A DNA stretch of 64,000 nucleotides from Pseudisothecium myosuroides (taxonomy: Eukaryota; Streptophyta; Bryopsida; Hypnales; Lembophyllaceae): positions 10,171,296 to 10,235,295 of the forward strand of contig OX637292.1 of assembly GCA_951799445.1 (NCBI GenBank). The letters are read 5' to 3'. Under the pieces are notes generated by a model, which saw nothing but the letters and a program-made list of their open reading frames with translations, searched no databases and had not been told where the DNA came from. The translations under genes and the position numbers were made by a program. Below are positions 53,400 to 64,000 of the stretch, in pieces. Position 1 is the first letter of the stretch; each line of letters starts with the position of its first letter.

Positions 53400-56300
53400 G
53401 GCTAGATCCAAATGAAGAATACCTAGACGGTCTCTGTTGGTTACAAAATTGTTGTAAGACAAAGGCTTTGTTAAGCAGTCTGCCTGTTGGTCGACTGTGG
53501 GAACATAATACACCTGAATTTTCCCTGATTTGGACACTTCTCGGATGTAGTGGTGTTGAATTTCTATATGCTTGGTTCGTGCATGCATTACAGGATTATC
53601 GACAAGCTTAATGCATGATTGATTATCACTAAAAAGCTCTGTGGGTTTTCCATGATCTAGTCCCAATTCTTCGAGAAGGCGTCTAAAATACACTATGTCC
53701 TTTGCTGCGTCAGTCAAAACACGATACTCAGATTCGGTGCTTGAAAGCGATACTGTTGGTTGAAGCTTACTGCTCCAGCAAATACTTGATGAACCCAGCT
53801 TGTGGACGATGCCTGAGACTGATCGTCTGGACTCTGAGTCACGCCCCCAATCGGCATCTGCAAAGCTCTGGAAGTCGTTTGTGTTCTCGGTTGCCATGAA
53901 TAGACCGTAGTCTCGCGTTCTGCTCAAGTAACGGAGTATTCTTTTTGCCGCTTGAAAGTGTGCAATTTCAGGATTTTCAACATATCTGGAAACGCATCCT
54001 ACTACGAAGCAGATGTCTGGTCTCGTATGAGTGAGGTATAACAAACTTCCAACTAGTGATCGATAAGTGTTTGAATCAATTGGTGCTGTTCCCATATCCT
54101 TGCGTAGTTGTGTATTAGGATCGATTGGAAGCTGTGCTGGGTTACAGTCTTGCATCTGAAATTTTTCAAGTAGCTTGGTGATGTAGCCCTTTTGTCCAAT
54201 GAAGATGCCCTTTGAGTTTCTGTGTATCTCTGCACTTAGATAATTGCTTGCCTGGCCTAAATCAGTCATTTCAAATTCGCGTTGGAGCTCCGTTTTTAAT
54301 GCAGTAATTTGTTCGTGATTGTCTCCGGTGATGAGTAAGTCATCAACATAGAGGAGCAGGATAGTCATTTTTCCGTCTTGGTTTGAATAATAAAGGTTTG
54401 GGTCACTCTCGCTGCGGATAAGCCCCTGTTTCAGTAGCCAAGCATTGATTCTTTCATACCATGCTTTTGGAGCTTGTTTCAAACCATATAAAGCCTTGTC
54501 TATTTTGCATACTTTTGTGTTGTCCCCTGCAGAAGGAAAACCTGCTGGTATTTCCATGAATACCTCTTCAGTAATTGTGCCGTTCAAGAAAGCCGTAATC
54601 ACGTCCATTTGTAATAAATTCCAGTTGCGCTGGGCGGCTAGTGCTAATATTAACAAGATGGTAGACCACCGAACAACCGGTGCAAAAATATCTTGATAAT
54701 CAATGCCTTCTTGTTGCTGAAATCCCCTTGCAACTATTCTGGCTTTTAGTTTGTCGATTCCTCCATTCATATTCCTTTTTGTCTTGAATATCCACTTGGC
54801 AGTGATGGGTTTCTTGCCAGGTGGTCGATCAACAACTTGCCATATCTTATTCTTGAGAATAGAGTTGATTTCATTCTGAATAGCATCCCGCCACCCCTTC
54901 TACTTGATTGCGGTGCTGAAGTCAAGAGTTTCAGCGTTTAATTCAAAAACAAGGGTCCAAAAATCTCTCAACTTTACAGATGGGATTCTATTACGGGTTG
55001 GATATCGTCTAACTGGTGGTCCCGCATTGGGGTCTGCAGGCAAGGGTCGCGGTGATTTCCGATTGGTTTTCAACGAAGGTGAGGAATTTGGCAATGATGA
55101 CTCTGAGCTGTCAGGTTCAGTTTGATCGCTAGGAAGAGGAGTATCTAGAATACTGGGGCACTGTGAGTGGTCAAGCTCCTCGAAATTCTGAGGTCATGTG
55201 GATTCAGTGCCTCCAGTTTCAGCGTTCTGATCTTTAAGGCCTTGATTCTGGGGCTCTGAGGTATAGGGGTCATAATTGTGGACTGGAGGGAAGCTAAATA
55301 TGTCTTCTGTGGGAGTATGGTCCTGCAAGTAATGGAATCCAACTTTGGACTCATCGAAAACTACGTCTCGACTAATGACAATTTTTTTACTGATGGTGTC
55401 ATATAATCTGTATCCTTTTGTCTCACTATCGTACCCTAGAAATAGACACCTAAGAGTTTTGCTATCAAGTTTACGTCGGTTTTCTTTTGGAACATGTACA
55501 TATGCTATGGAACCAAAGATTCTCAAATTTGAGATGTTCGGTTTCATACCTGAAAATTTGGCTTCTGGAGTGTGGCCGTCGTTGGCTCTCATTGGACTCC
55601 TGTTGATAAGATACATGGCAGTATTGACAGCTTCTGTCCACAAATAGGTTGGGAGTTGACAATCGTATGAGAGACTTCTTGCTCGTTCCATAATCGTTCG
55701 ATTTCTGCGCTCAGAAACTCCGTTTTGTTGAGGGGTGTGTGCTTGAGTGAGTTCTCTATGAATTCCTTGACTTTCACAATATTTGGAGAATTCTTTTGAT
55801 AGGTATTCGCCTCCTCTGTCAGATCATAATATTTGAATCTTGTTGCCCGTTGAGTTCTCAATCATTTTTGCGAAGATACAAAACTTTGAAAAAGTTTCAC
55901 TTTTTTGTTTTAAAAAATACACCCATCCTTTACGAGAGAAATCGTCTGTTAGAACTAGTATGTATCTAGAGCCTCCTAACAAAACCTGCTGCATGGGTCC
56001 GATTAAATCAGAGTGAATACGAACACCTGGTTTGTCTGATCGATTGATTGACTTTGCTGGAAAAGGTTCCTGGTGCTATTTACCGGCGAGGCAGCATTGA
56101 CAAATGTGGTGCTCTCGATTAATATGTGGAATGCCGTCAATACTTCCTGACGTTGATAAAACATGAAGCCTTGGAAAACTGAGATGCCCCAATCGCCTGT
56201 GCCACAGGGTGGCAATGTCTGGGCGAGAAGTTGTAGAGATTAATGCATGCTTGATATTGCTGAAATAATATAACCCGTTTGATGGATCTCTGTTGTCGTT

Positions 56301-56700
56301 GCCAATAATGCAATTGTAATTGTCAAGTATCCAACAATGTTTATTGGAGAATACTACCTTGTGTCCACAGTCAGCAATTGCACCAACAGAAATCAAATTT
56401 TTCGTCATACTCGGAACATAAGAAATTGTTTTTAACTTTATTGCTCCAGACTCAGTATGCACGGTTGCATTTCCTGATCCCTTCACGGGATGAGATTCAC
56501 CTCCACCCGTTTTAATTTCTCTAATCTCTACTCCTGAGGTACTGGGTTCCTGATTGAATTTGTGATAGTCAGAGGCTATGTGCCCTGATGCACCACTGTC
56601 TAAGTACCAAGGTCCATTATCCCATGCACCATGGTAGTATGGATCATAATACGATTGAGCTAAGTGCGATTCGAAGAACTCAGCGGAATTAGCAAAGTTT
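53337..56700 (-). pseudogene. pol: copia pol: protease, integrase, reverse transcriptase, RNase H, with stops
   Basis: In element order: protease YLDSGASGH near 56600; GAG-pre-integrase LWHRRLGHLSFPRLHV; integrase core with HSDLIGP, SDRGGEYLSKEF and PQQNGVSERRNRT; reverse transcriptase with GFQQQEGIDY, TAFLNGTITEEVFM, ALYGLKQAPKAWYE and catalytic LLYVDDLLITGD; RNase H with ADADWGRDSESRRSVSG and KHIEIQHHYIRE. Stops interrupt it at 56076-56078, 55824-55826, 55194-55196 and 54900-54902. Several fit C-to-T change of CGA or CAG codons. The catalytic motifs seen are otherwise intact. The last codons (from about 53400) run into antisense of the captured fragment and end at 53337. Confidence 0.9.
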
Positions 56701-56729
56701 GTACCTCCTTGGGAGTTTCCTTCTTGCTA

Positions 56730-57608
56730 TTGGTTTTGCGGAAGTCGGCAGTCTCTTGCTATATGCCCTGGTTTCCCACAATTGTAGCAATAAATCAGTG
56801 GCCTTGCTGTGAACGGAGGTCTAAAGTAACCTCGTCCAGGATATCCACGACCTCCTAGGTATCCGCGTCCTGGGAAGCTTGGGAAGCCTCGGAATGGGTA
56901 CCCCCTCCCTCGATGAGACTGAGATCAATTTCCACGTCCTTGCGACTGTTGGTTCTCTCGCTTGTGAGTTGCCGCAAGTGCCTCATTTTCTCCTAACTGC
57001 TGTTGACGATGTTGCCTCCGGTGCGATTCTGACATCAAGGAAGCACTGAGTTTCTCAAATGACATGGTTGCATTCAGATGAGTAAGTGTTTGGATCGTAC
57101 TTTCGTACGATCTCGGTAGTCCATTCAAAACTATTTGATTGATGTTGCGGTCAGATAGCTTCTCCCCCATATTGCCAAGACGATTCTTCAATTCCCTTGC
57201 TCGTTTGATGTACTCCTCTACAGATCCACCTTCAGTCATTTTTAACGATTGGAGCTGGCCCATCAAAGTGAGGATCTGAGATTGATCCCCCAATTGAAAT
57301 TGATCCTTCAGCCCTCTCCAACATTGGGCTGGGTCCGAATAGTCTGCAATCAGATCAACTAGATCGTCAAAAACTGAAAGCAGTATGAGTCTGCATGCCA
57401 ACGCTTTCTTCTTCTTCATTTGTGCTTCGGTGAATGCATTGCCATCGATGGTGACTGGATATGCGGCAGGGTTCTGTTCTACTTCAGTAATCCCCCACTG
57501 ACTTTCTGCCCTTAGCATTGCTCTCATTTTCAAAGACCAAACATAATAGTTAGCCAAGCCTTTTAGCTTGTCTGCCTCTCTAAAGGTTACACTTGAACCT
57601 TCTGCCAT
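56730..57608 (-). pseudogene. gag: copia gag with zinc knuckle, interrupted
   Basis: Starts MAEGSSVTFREADKLKGLAN and carries the copia gag (UBN2-like) region: YVWSLKMRAML, CWRGLKDQFQ, LMGQLQSLKMTEGGSVEEY, RELKNRLG and IVLNGLPRSYESTIQTL. A TGA at 56925-56927 follows GRGN; in the same frame beyond it the zinc knuckle CYNCGKPGHIARDC appears, followed by a TAG at 56727-56729. The gag part before the first stop is intact for 227 codons and could still be made on its own. Confidence 0.9.
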
Positions 57609-57768
57609 CTACAATCGCTGTCTTGTCGTTTCTATTCAGCTAGATCGACCTTCACTCTCTGGTGGTATTCTAGTTTTCTGCTAAGATACTACGGTACCTT
57701 TGCTACTACGCTCTTCGGACTTTCTTCCTGAGCAAGTGTTGTTCTTCTATAAGCCTATGCTTCTACAC

Positions 57769-57780
57769 GCTCTGATACCA
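57769..57780 (-). other. copia primer-binding site
   Basis: On the minus strand it reads TGGTATCAGAGC directly next to the 5' LTR. This is the usual plant copia site complementary to the initiator methionine tRNA. Confidence 0.9.
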
Positions 57781-57980
57781 TGTTGTGAACTCAAGGTTGC
57801 TTAAGCGGTGCTCTGGATAAGCACAATGAATTGATTAACAACATAACAAAGAACAAATATATACACTAAGTACATGATCGATGAATCTACAGTAACTTAA
57901 TCTACGGAGAAGATGAATGAAGTTCTACAGTCTACAGTTCTACAGTCGAAGTTGTATCGACGCTGGAGCGTTTTCCAACA
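57781..57980 (-). repeat. copia 5' LTR
   Basis: 200 bp, the upstream LTR in element orientation, matching the other LTR except for one A/G difference. It should carry the element's promoter. It is followed by AGATC. Confidence 0.97.
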
Positions 57981-58100
57981 AGATCATGGGCAAAGATCAG
58001 CGCAACCTCTCCAATACGAGTTGAACGTGTGACAAAGATCATGAGCAAAGATCAGCGCAACCTCTCCAAAGTACTGGCGCAATTTTAAGAATGCAAACAC

Positions 58101-60839
58101 AAGGACCTTCCAGGCAAGCACAGAAAAACTAAAGAAAAACAAGAGAGAAGACAAAATATCATCGCTCCGTGTAACTAATGATCATGAGCTCACAGCAGCT
58201 CACGCTCTGCCACTCCAGTTTTGGGACCCTCCTTACAAGCAATAAGTTTTGTAAATATGATGTGTGGCATGAAGTTAAACTTTAAGCTTTTCAATCCCCT
58301 AAATACAGCACATGAGTATAAATCCAACCGATGAAACCAAGATTGGAAATGAGTAGAACAGGAAAATGTCTGTCCCAGCTAGAATCTTCATTCTACCAAC
58401 AAATACACGATAGACCGCAAATCTATTTTGATACATAGCAACTTCAGAGATTGGCTGCACAATGGACCACACATGACGAGACTAAATTTCACAAGCCTCC
58501 ATCAAGTTGATCGTCATAACTCACAAACAGATGCTAGATTAGTTATAGTAACACAATTCACAGTACAAATGTCTCAAAACGTGCTTCATTCTCTCTGGTT
58601 TACCAAATGCAACCCTAGTGTACGATAAAAGTTCTTTGAGCAAAAATGTTGGAAGAAATCAAGGCAATAAATTGTTGCTTATAATAAAAGCATTCTGAGC
58701 ATTCTGAGACAGGTCCTGTGTCGAGATTGCCTTGACCAAAAACATGTAAAACTGCAGGATCAGTCACACAGGCAGCGAGAGACGAAGCATACATGTAACC
58801 TCATTCCTGTGACTACATTTGCCAACTCTGATCGGGGTGGCCTCTGGGAAGCTATGAAGGTTTTAGAAGATCAGGAGCTGGCCAGCGTGTTTGACCAAAC
58901 ACGCTCTCCAGTAACTTAGTGTTGTGGCACAGCAAGCAAACGCGACGTTCTTGCAACATGAAGGTACCTACAGACAGGACACATACTTCCAACATCGACT
59001 ATACAGGGAATTCAGTCTAGATCCATACCTCGAAAACAGACCCCAAATCTTTCCTTGACAATGCAGACGAACCATCCAGCACAACCCCGATCCAAGTCTC
59101 CACTGCAAATCAAAATCAGGTATGAACCAGCCTGCGCACATGCCTGTGAAGCACCCCGTCCGCCACATCCGCCACATCCGCCTGCCCAAGTGGCGGGTGG
59201 TGACTAGCTGCTCCGTGATTCTCGATTTGAGTTTTAGGGTTCCTTGCCGTTGTTGTGCACATGCGCTGCCGTCACGCCTTGCCGGCCACAGCAGATGAAA
59301 ACCCAGCGCACAGTACAGTACAGTATGTCCAGTGCAGTCTGTCAGAATTTTCTCTTAGAAATTGGTGTTTCTGCCGCATCTTGCACCTCTATTGAATTAG
59401 TTTTCAAAATTTCTGATGTTGATTTAGATTGTAGCCACGAGATTGCACCTCTCTTGGTGTTTTTTTTCTGGTTTTAAGAAAAAAATGGTTTAGATTGCAG
59501 CGAAGACATTGCAGATATGGCAAACCACACCCTTTTTGTTTTCTTTGCGTTTCTAGTGTTGTTGTTGTTGACCTTCTATGGTCATAGACGTTGTCATGTT
59601 CTGCCTATTGTTCCAGTTGATATTGTAGGAGGTCACTCAATACACCATTTTGACTGTGAACATTTTAAGCTACAAATATCTACAAAAAAGTGATGCTTTG
59701 TTGTCCAAATGTAGGTGTCAAATTTTGGGCAGTTTTGATTATACATGTACTCTATGTATCTTAATAGCCAATGAAATAGAATGGCAATAGATCCATAGAA
59801 ATTGATCAATGGTTGATGTTGTGACAGCAATTTGACAAACAACATTTATAGTGGATTTGATTTAGAATATACCAGCCCTACATTGAATCATTGTTTTTGT
59901 AAAGACAAATTGGTCATTTTTATAAGTAATACACGTTCCTAGACACACAATACATGTTTTACCCTCAAAGGTCTATTGAAGAAATGTACATACAATACCA
60001 TATTTAACTTCTAGAATGAGAATCATGTACTAAAATATGACAAGGCATACACTATTGATTTGATAATTCAACAAATAGCATCTTTCATTTGGATGTCATT
60101 ATAACATCTAAACCTTCTCATGCCCAAATACAACACCATACACATAGAATAGAATATGTGACCATTTTGTAGCTTCTAGGACATGTAGGAGGTGCAATAA
60201 TGATCCAAATTGGAAGTGCTATGTGCCAATGGATTCAGTTCAACATGAACACAAACTTTTGCCAATATTGTATACCTCTATTCATGCACCTTCTATCAAT
60301 GTCAAATATACAATAAAACACCATAATACATCCCAATTGGGCTTCTGAGGCGTTTAAGGACTAAAACTCATCCGTCCATAGCAAAAAAAATTGAGCTTCT
60401 CAAAAGTCTAACAAAAATGAGGCCCTTTATCATCTCAAACAGGATACCTGTTCCACCCGTATGTTCTGCTCCAACCACAACGTATTGAATCGTATATGGA
60501 AACGTATTGAACTTGGAACGACGAGCGGGTCACCGCATTATTTTCAGGTCGACGTACCCTATAAACGTGACAGTGGTAACGGACGAGCTAAAAGGCCTGT
60601 CAAAGCATCAGCAAGTCGTGCGCATGGATTCAGGTAGGGTAGGTGGTAGTTCGCATTCTTTCAGATTACGAAATCGCTCGCTGTCTTTCAGTAGCACATT
60701 GAATTGAAACCAGAAATGGCAGCCGCTTTCAGAAGGAATGAGTGGCCAGTTTCTGACCAAAAAAAATGTGGCATTCACGTTGAGCACCTTTCTGTACCGT
60801 GTGCATCACATGTGTTCAGATTGTCTAACCAATATTTTG
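58101..60839. other. intergenic region, nothing firm
   Basis: A GC-richer island at 58900-59330 holds minus-strand frames, including ETWIGVVLDGSSALSRKDLG between plausible splice sites at about 59026-59102. No consistent gene model extends from it. From 59500 to 60450 the DNA is AT-rich. GAGGCGTTTAAGGACTAA near 60347 resembles the inverse of the TTAACCCCTAAACGCCTC end at 43349, but no partner end was found. Confidence 0.4.
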
Positions 60840-60954
60840 TTAAAATGGTGGTATTTCACAAACTTGGCACTTTCATGTTCAGACCGTGGAGTCTGAAATC
60901 TATACCGGTCCTAGAAGTGAATGGAAAAATGGCAGATAGAATGCGCCATTTTAA
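60840..60954. mobile_element. 115-bp TTAA-ended palindromic element, second copy
   Basis: Begins TTAAAATGGTG and ends GCGCCATTTTAA; ends and interior blocks (AACTTGGCACTTTC, CTGAAATCTATACC) resemble 45042-45150. The element is diverged and the call rests mainly on the shared ends. Confidence 0.4.
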
Positions 60955-62832
60955 AGAAATTTCCCATGTCTATGTTTGCAATGCATAAAAACAGATTGAA
61001 GGCCAAATGACCTTCAAATTTGCCGCAGCTGTGGAAGGAGTCCCGTAGAGTTTCGTCTGACTGTATAGAGGTACGCGCGTAGCTTGGATTGCAGGGACTG
61101 GGCTGGAAATATTACCCGACTTTGCATTTGGAAGTAAGGTTTATGGACAAGAGTGGGGAAACAAACGGGAGCTTGATGCATATGGGAGACTGCCAAAATC
61201 AGCGTTCTGAACGTAGCCTCAACCTGCAAGTCCTGCGCATGGGCAGCACGGACATGCATCATCACCCAAGCTGAAACGCCACTGTTCATGTGGCAAAGCA
61301 GTGCACATGAAAAGGGCTACTATGGTAGATTGGTGGTGAGCTTTGTCGGATACCATTGCTCATTCACAAGTTGTGAAGAAATGAAAACCGCCTACATACA
61401 CCTTAGGGCATGTCATTCATTCCTATTACAGTCTATTCTGCATAATCACAATCATGTTTTTGAATTTTGTGTAACAACTTCTACAACTGAAAATTCCCTT
61501 CTGCACATAGCCCTTTTTATTTAGGGTCGGACCACGGGGCCTCTTGAATTATCAAAGCAAGGATTGGTGGAGAGATTGGTGTGGTCCAAGTTGGGTTTAC
61601 ATTTCGGCCATGGCCCATGTCATTTTTCATGGATGAAAAGTCAACTTGGAATCCTACATGGCCAAAGAAAATAATGTTTTTGTTGGTTTCTAGGAGCCTT
61701 TTTCTTGACCACCTCTTTGAGGTAGGCCTAACGGATTTCTAAGAGACCATGGCATGCTAAAACCTCACAACTATGGATTTTGTCTTTAATTGATCTGACT
61801 TGCGGTTGACAATGTTAGATCTAATAATAAATAGATATGGCCTAGCTATGGTCTCTCTTGGGTTTATACCAAGTCTATGCAAAGTGCCATTACTATTTTT
61901 TGTCTTGGGTTCTTGCTTTGCATGGTCACATGACTCACATCTAAAAAAGTGGGGTACCATGGAATGCTTCTGGTCCTTGGTTTGGCCTTGGTGTAAATCA
62001 ACCCAAAAAAACATAGACCATGCATGTTAAATTGATGGAACTATATTGTGAGATAATAATGTTTACTTGATCCATCTACCTTGCATTTGTGATAATTCAC
62101 GTTAGCCAACAATTATGATTTTCTGTAGGGTCCAAAAAATTTACGATTTTTCTGGATCCTCTTGAGATTAAAAAAAACTTCAAAAGTTCTCATGTATAGT
62201 AAAAAATGAATGAAATTTTGAATAGTAAATTGTGTTGGAATCACACTAAAGTCTATTTCATCATCATTACAAATACGCATATGTAATTGAAAATCATACA
62301 AAGAATTTGATGTTTTTTATACACTATCTACTATCCAATGTTGCCACCATTTGTGAAAATTACAACTTGTATTTAATGGTATATATTAGAAATGAGCCTT
62401 TCCAATTGTTTAAGAGATACTTGATCCCATACCACTTGACTTTCTTGTATGATTTATTGCTTGTATGTTGCAAAAAATCTTTGATTATCTTCCCAAGGCT
62501 CTCTATGAAATGATAGATAGTGTTTAAGAGAAATCCAAATTGTAGCATGATTTTAAATTATTCATTTTCACTTGTTGTGAAGTTGAATTGCACTTCATTG
62601 CAATTCCAACCCAATTTGTGGTTTCAAAATTGGTTCATTTTTGAGCATACTAGAGCTTCCTGAAGTTGCTAAATTTTCTAGTAAAAATTGACTAAAAAAT
62701 CTGTAAGTTTAGTGGACCCCATTGTACATCTATGAATCTTCCAATTCAAATTGCCGTAGGGCTCTAGTTAGGACATAGCGGGTGGCTTGACACACATGCC
62801 TGTAAAAAAGGTGAGAGTTCTTTTCCATGGGT
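60955..62832. other. intergenic, nothing recognised
   Basis: A somewhat GC-richer part (61010-61290) gives overlapping frames on both strands without motifs. The rest is AT-rich with no exon, RNA gene or repeat ends. Confidence 0.4.
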
Positions 62833-63775
62833 TTAACCCCTAAAGGACCGTTGTCCCTTCGGGGGACAAAATGCGTTTTCGGGCAGGTACCTACGGGCTG
62901 AAATTTTCTTGTGATTTTTTGAAACTTTTTTTGGAGATAGAAAAACTGATAAGTTTTGTGGGAATATAATTTTTTTCACAATCGGTGCCAGGGAAAAAAA
63001 GTTATGACCAAATAAGCTCAAAACAGGGGATGGCGGGCAGCCCGGGCAGCAAAAAAAAAATGGACAAAAATTTGAATTTTTTTTTTTAATATTTTTTTTC
63101 TCATAGATTATATTTTTGTCTATCCGGAAAGCTTTGATTCATTTCATTTGGATATGTTATGAGAAAGTTATGGACATTCTTGTTTTTCGGGCAGTTAGAG
63201 CATCTTCTTGAAAAAAATAACTTGTAGGATTCATTTCCAAATGCAATCTTTCAAATTTTTCAATTTTTTTTTTTTTGCATGGTTTAGTTTAGTTGCTAGA
63301 ACAATCTCACCATTGGGATTAGTGAATTTTAATTCCATCTAAGAGATATTAATATTTTAGATTTTCCTTCTATCTTGTACTTACTTCTACTTAACAATTT
63401 TTTTAAGAATGATAATTAAGTTTTTTGAATTTCTTTTTTTTTCCTAGACTCTCAACTCAATTCTCCTCTATAAAGATTTAAAGCTCAAAACTCTGTAGTG
63501 CAAAAATTTTTAATTAAAAATGTTTAAAGTAAAAAAATCTAGTCCCGCAATGTGCTGAAAAACTTGTTTTTTTCACTTTAAACGCAGATATCTTGCAATC
63601 TGTGCAGTCAAAAATTCTGAAATTTTTTCCACACATTCTCATACTAGTTAGGTATAAGATCCTATGGTTAGATTTGCAAAAAAAATATTTTTCAATTTTT
63701 TTTACTGTTTGCTATAGAAATGGCAGTTTTCACTATTTTTTGGCAGAAAAAAGGCCTCGGTCCTTTAGGGGTTAA
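62833..63775 (+). mobile_element. TTAA-ended element (about 0.93-kb family), copy 3, best preserved
   Basis: 943 bp between TTAACCCCTAAAGGACC and GGTCCTTTAGGGGTTAA, perfect 17-bp inverted ends including TTAA. It matches copy 1 inverted and copy 2 direct across the whole length, for example AACGCAGATATCTTGCAATC and GTTAGGTATAAGATCCTATGG. It is AT-rich with long T runs and no transposase frame, so it must rely on an enzyme from elsewhere. Confidence 0.9.
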
Positions 63776-64000
63776 AGAATGGGTGATTGCAAGAAACACC
63801 TGTCGATTTTGTTGCGTTTGGCTGATTTTTTCGGGAGTACTTTAAAATTAGAAAACTAATTTTTAAAAATCCTGACTAATGTATATATCTTTAAGACGAA
63901 GGTTCCTAGGGAAGGAATTTTATAGGAAAATTCTCTAAGTAGGAGAACTTGAAAAGTGCTAAGTCACAAGAAAATACATACCTTCATGTTTTAATTAGGG
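63776..64000. other. right edge, nothing recognised
   Basis: AT-rich flank after the last transposon; no feature is seen before the window ends. Confidence 0.4.

Larger units (their letters stand above)
52626..57980 (-). mobile_element. Ty1/copia LTR retrotransposon, structurally complete, 5355 bp
   Basis: Two 200-bp direct LTRs (52626-52825 and 57781-57980), both TGTTGTGAAC...TTTTCCAACA, differ at one visible position (GATCAATG versus GATCGATG). AGATC flanks both sides (52621-52625 and 57981-57985), a perfect 5-bp target duplication. The element reads on the minus strand: primer-binding site TGGTATCAGAGC beside the right LTR, gag, zinc knuckle, protease, integrase, reverse transcriptase, RNase H, then a captured host fragment and a polypurine tract beside the left LTR. 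At least six in-frame stops interrupt gag-pol, so it cannot encode one intact polyprotein, although insertion was recent by LTR identity. Confidence 0.97.
52453..58100. repeat. tandem host segment split by the copia insertion
   Basis: About 118 bp at 52453-52570 (from AATGCCTGTTATGACACATG through ATCATGGGCAAAGATCAG and GTACTGGCGCAATTTTAAG) is repeated. Copy 2 starts near 52571 and is interrupted after GAACGTGTGAC by the retroelement, resuming at 57981. Copy 3 follows at about 58013-58100. Removing the element and one AGATC restores the period, which confirms the insertion site. Confidence 0.8.

Noticed and set aside
59026..59260. Possible small minus-strand gene (ETWIGVVLDGSSALSRKDLG)
   Set aside because: The only linking intron to a start codon would be about 25 bp, and no downstream exon gives a convincing protein.

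Overview
The window is nuclear DNA of a land plant. The evidence is multi-exon genes with GT-AG introns and recognisable plant families: AXR1, a hexokinase with a transit-peptide-like leader, a plant-type glyoxal oxidase, an EamA/SLC35F-type transporter and an OSB-type PDF motif. L1, copia and CACTA-type elements add to this. A non-seed plant is my guess, from the type-A-like plastid hexokinase and a coiled-coil protein I cannot place among angiosperm families. I cannot name a genus.

Layout: 1-3440 (-) AXR1, cut by the left edge. 6898-10533 (+) hexokinase, 9 exons. 14747-17996 (-) an unrecognised coiled-coil protein, 8 exons. About 20090-21262 satellite-like array. 23353-27613 (+) secreted glyoxal oxidase, 5 exons, with tandem arrays in two introns. 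28998-35698 L1-type LINE remnants. 36798-46983 transposon-rich AT desert. 48008-50665 (-) EamA/SLC35F5-like transporter, 3 exons. 52626-57980 (-) nearly complete Ty1/copia element carrying an antisense piece of a host gene. 57981-64000 mostly featureless, ending in another transposon. The host genes are unrelated single loci with no sign of joint function.

The most interesting layer is mobile DNA. (1) Several families of small non-autonomous elements begin and end with TTAA and carry inverted ends of the type CCCCTAAAGG or CCCCTA, as piggyBac-type elements do. About 0.93-kb copies lie at 31.5, 46.0 and 62.8 kb; about 0.2-kb relatives lie inside introns of three different genes. One large copy interrupts a LINE open reading frame, so its TTAA site can be checked directly. 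(2) The copia element has 200-bp LTRs differing at one position and a perfect 5-bp target duplication, yet its gag-pol holds at least six in-frame stops. Between pol and its polypurine tract it carries an antisense fragment that reads as an intron-containing gene ending in a PDF motif of organellar single-stranded-DNA-binding (OSB) proteins. (3) CACTA-type elements at 36.8 and 45.4 kb have intact 3-bp target duplications.

Gene models were built by eye from splice signals and family similarity; exon edges were phase-checked. Nothing was searched against a database.
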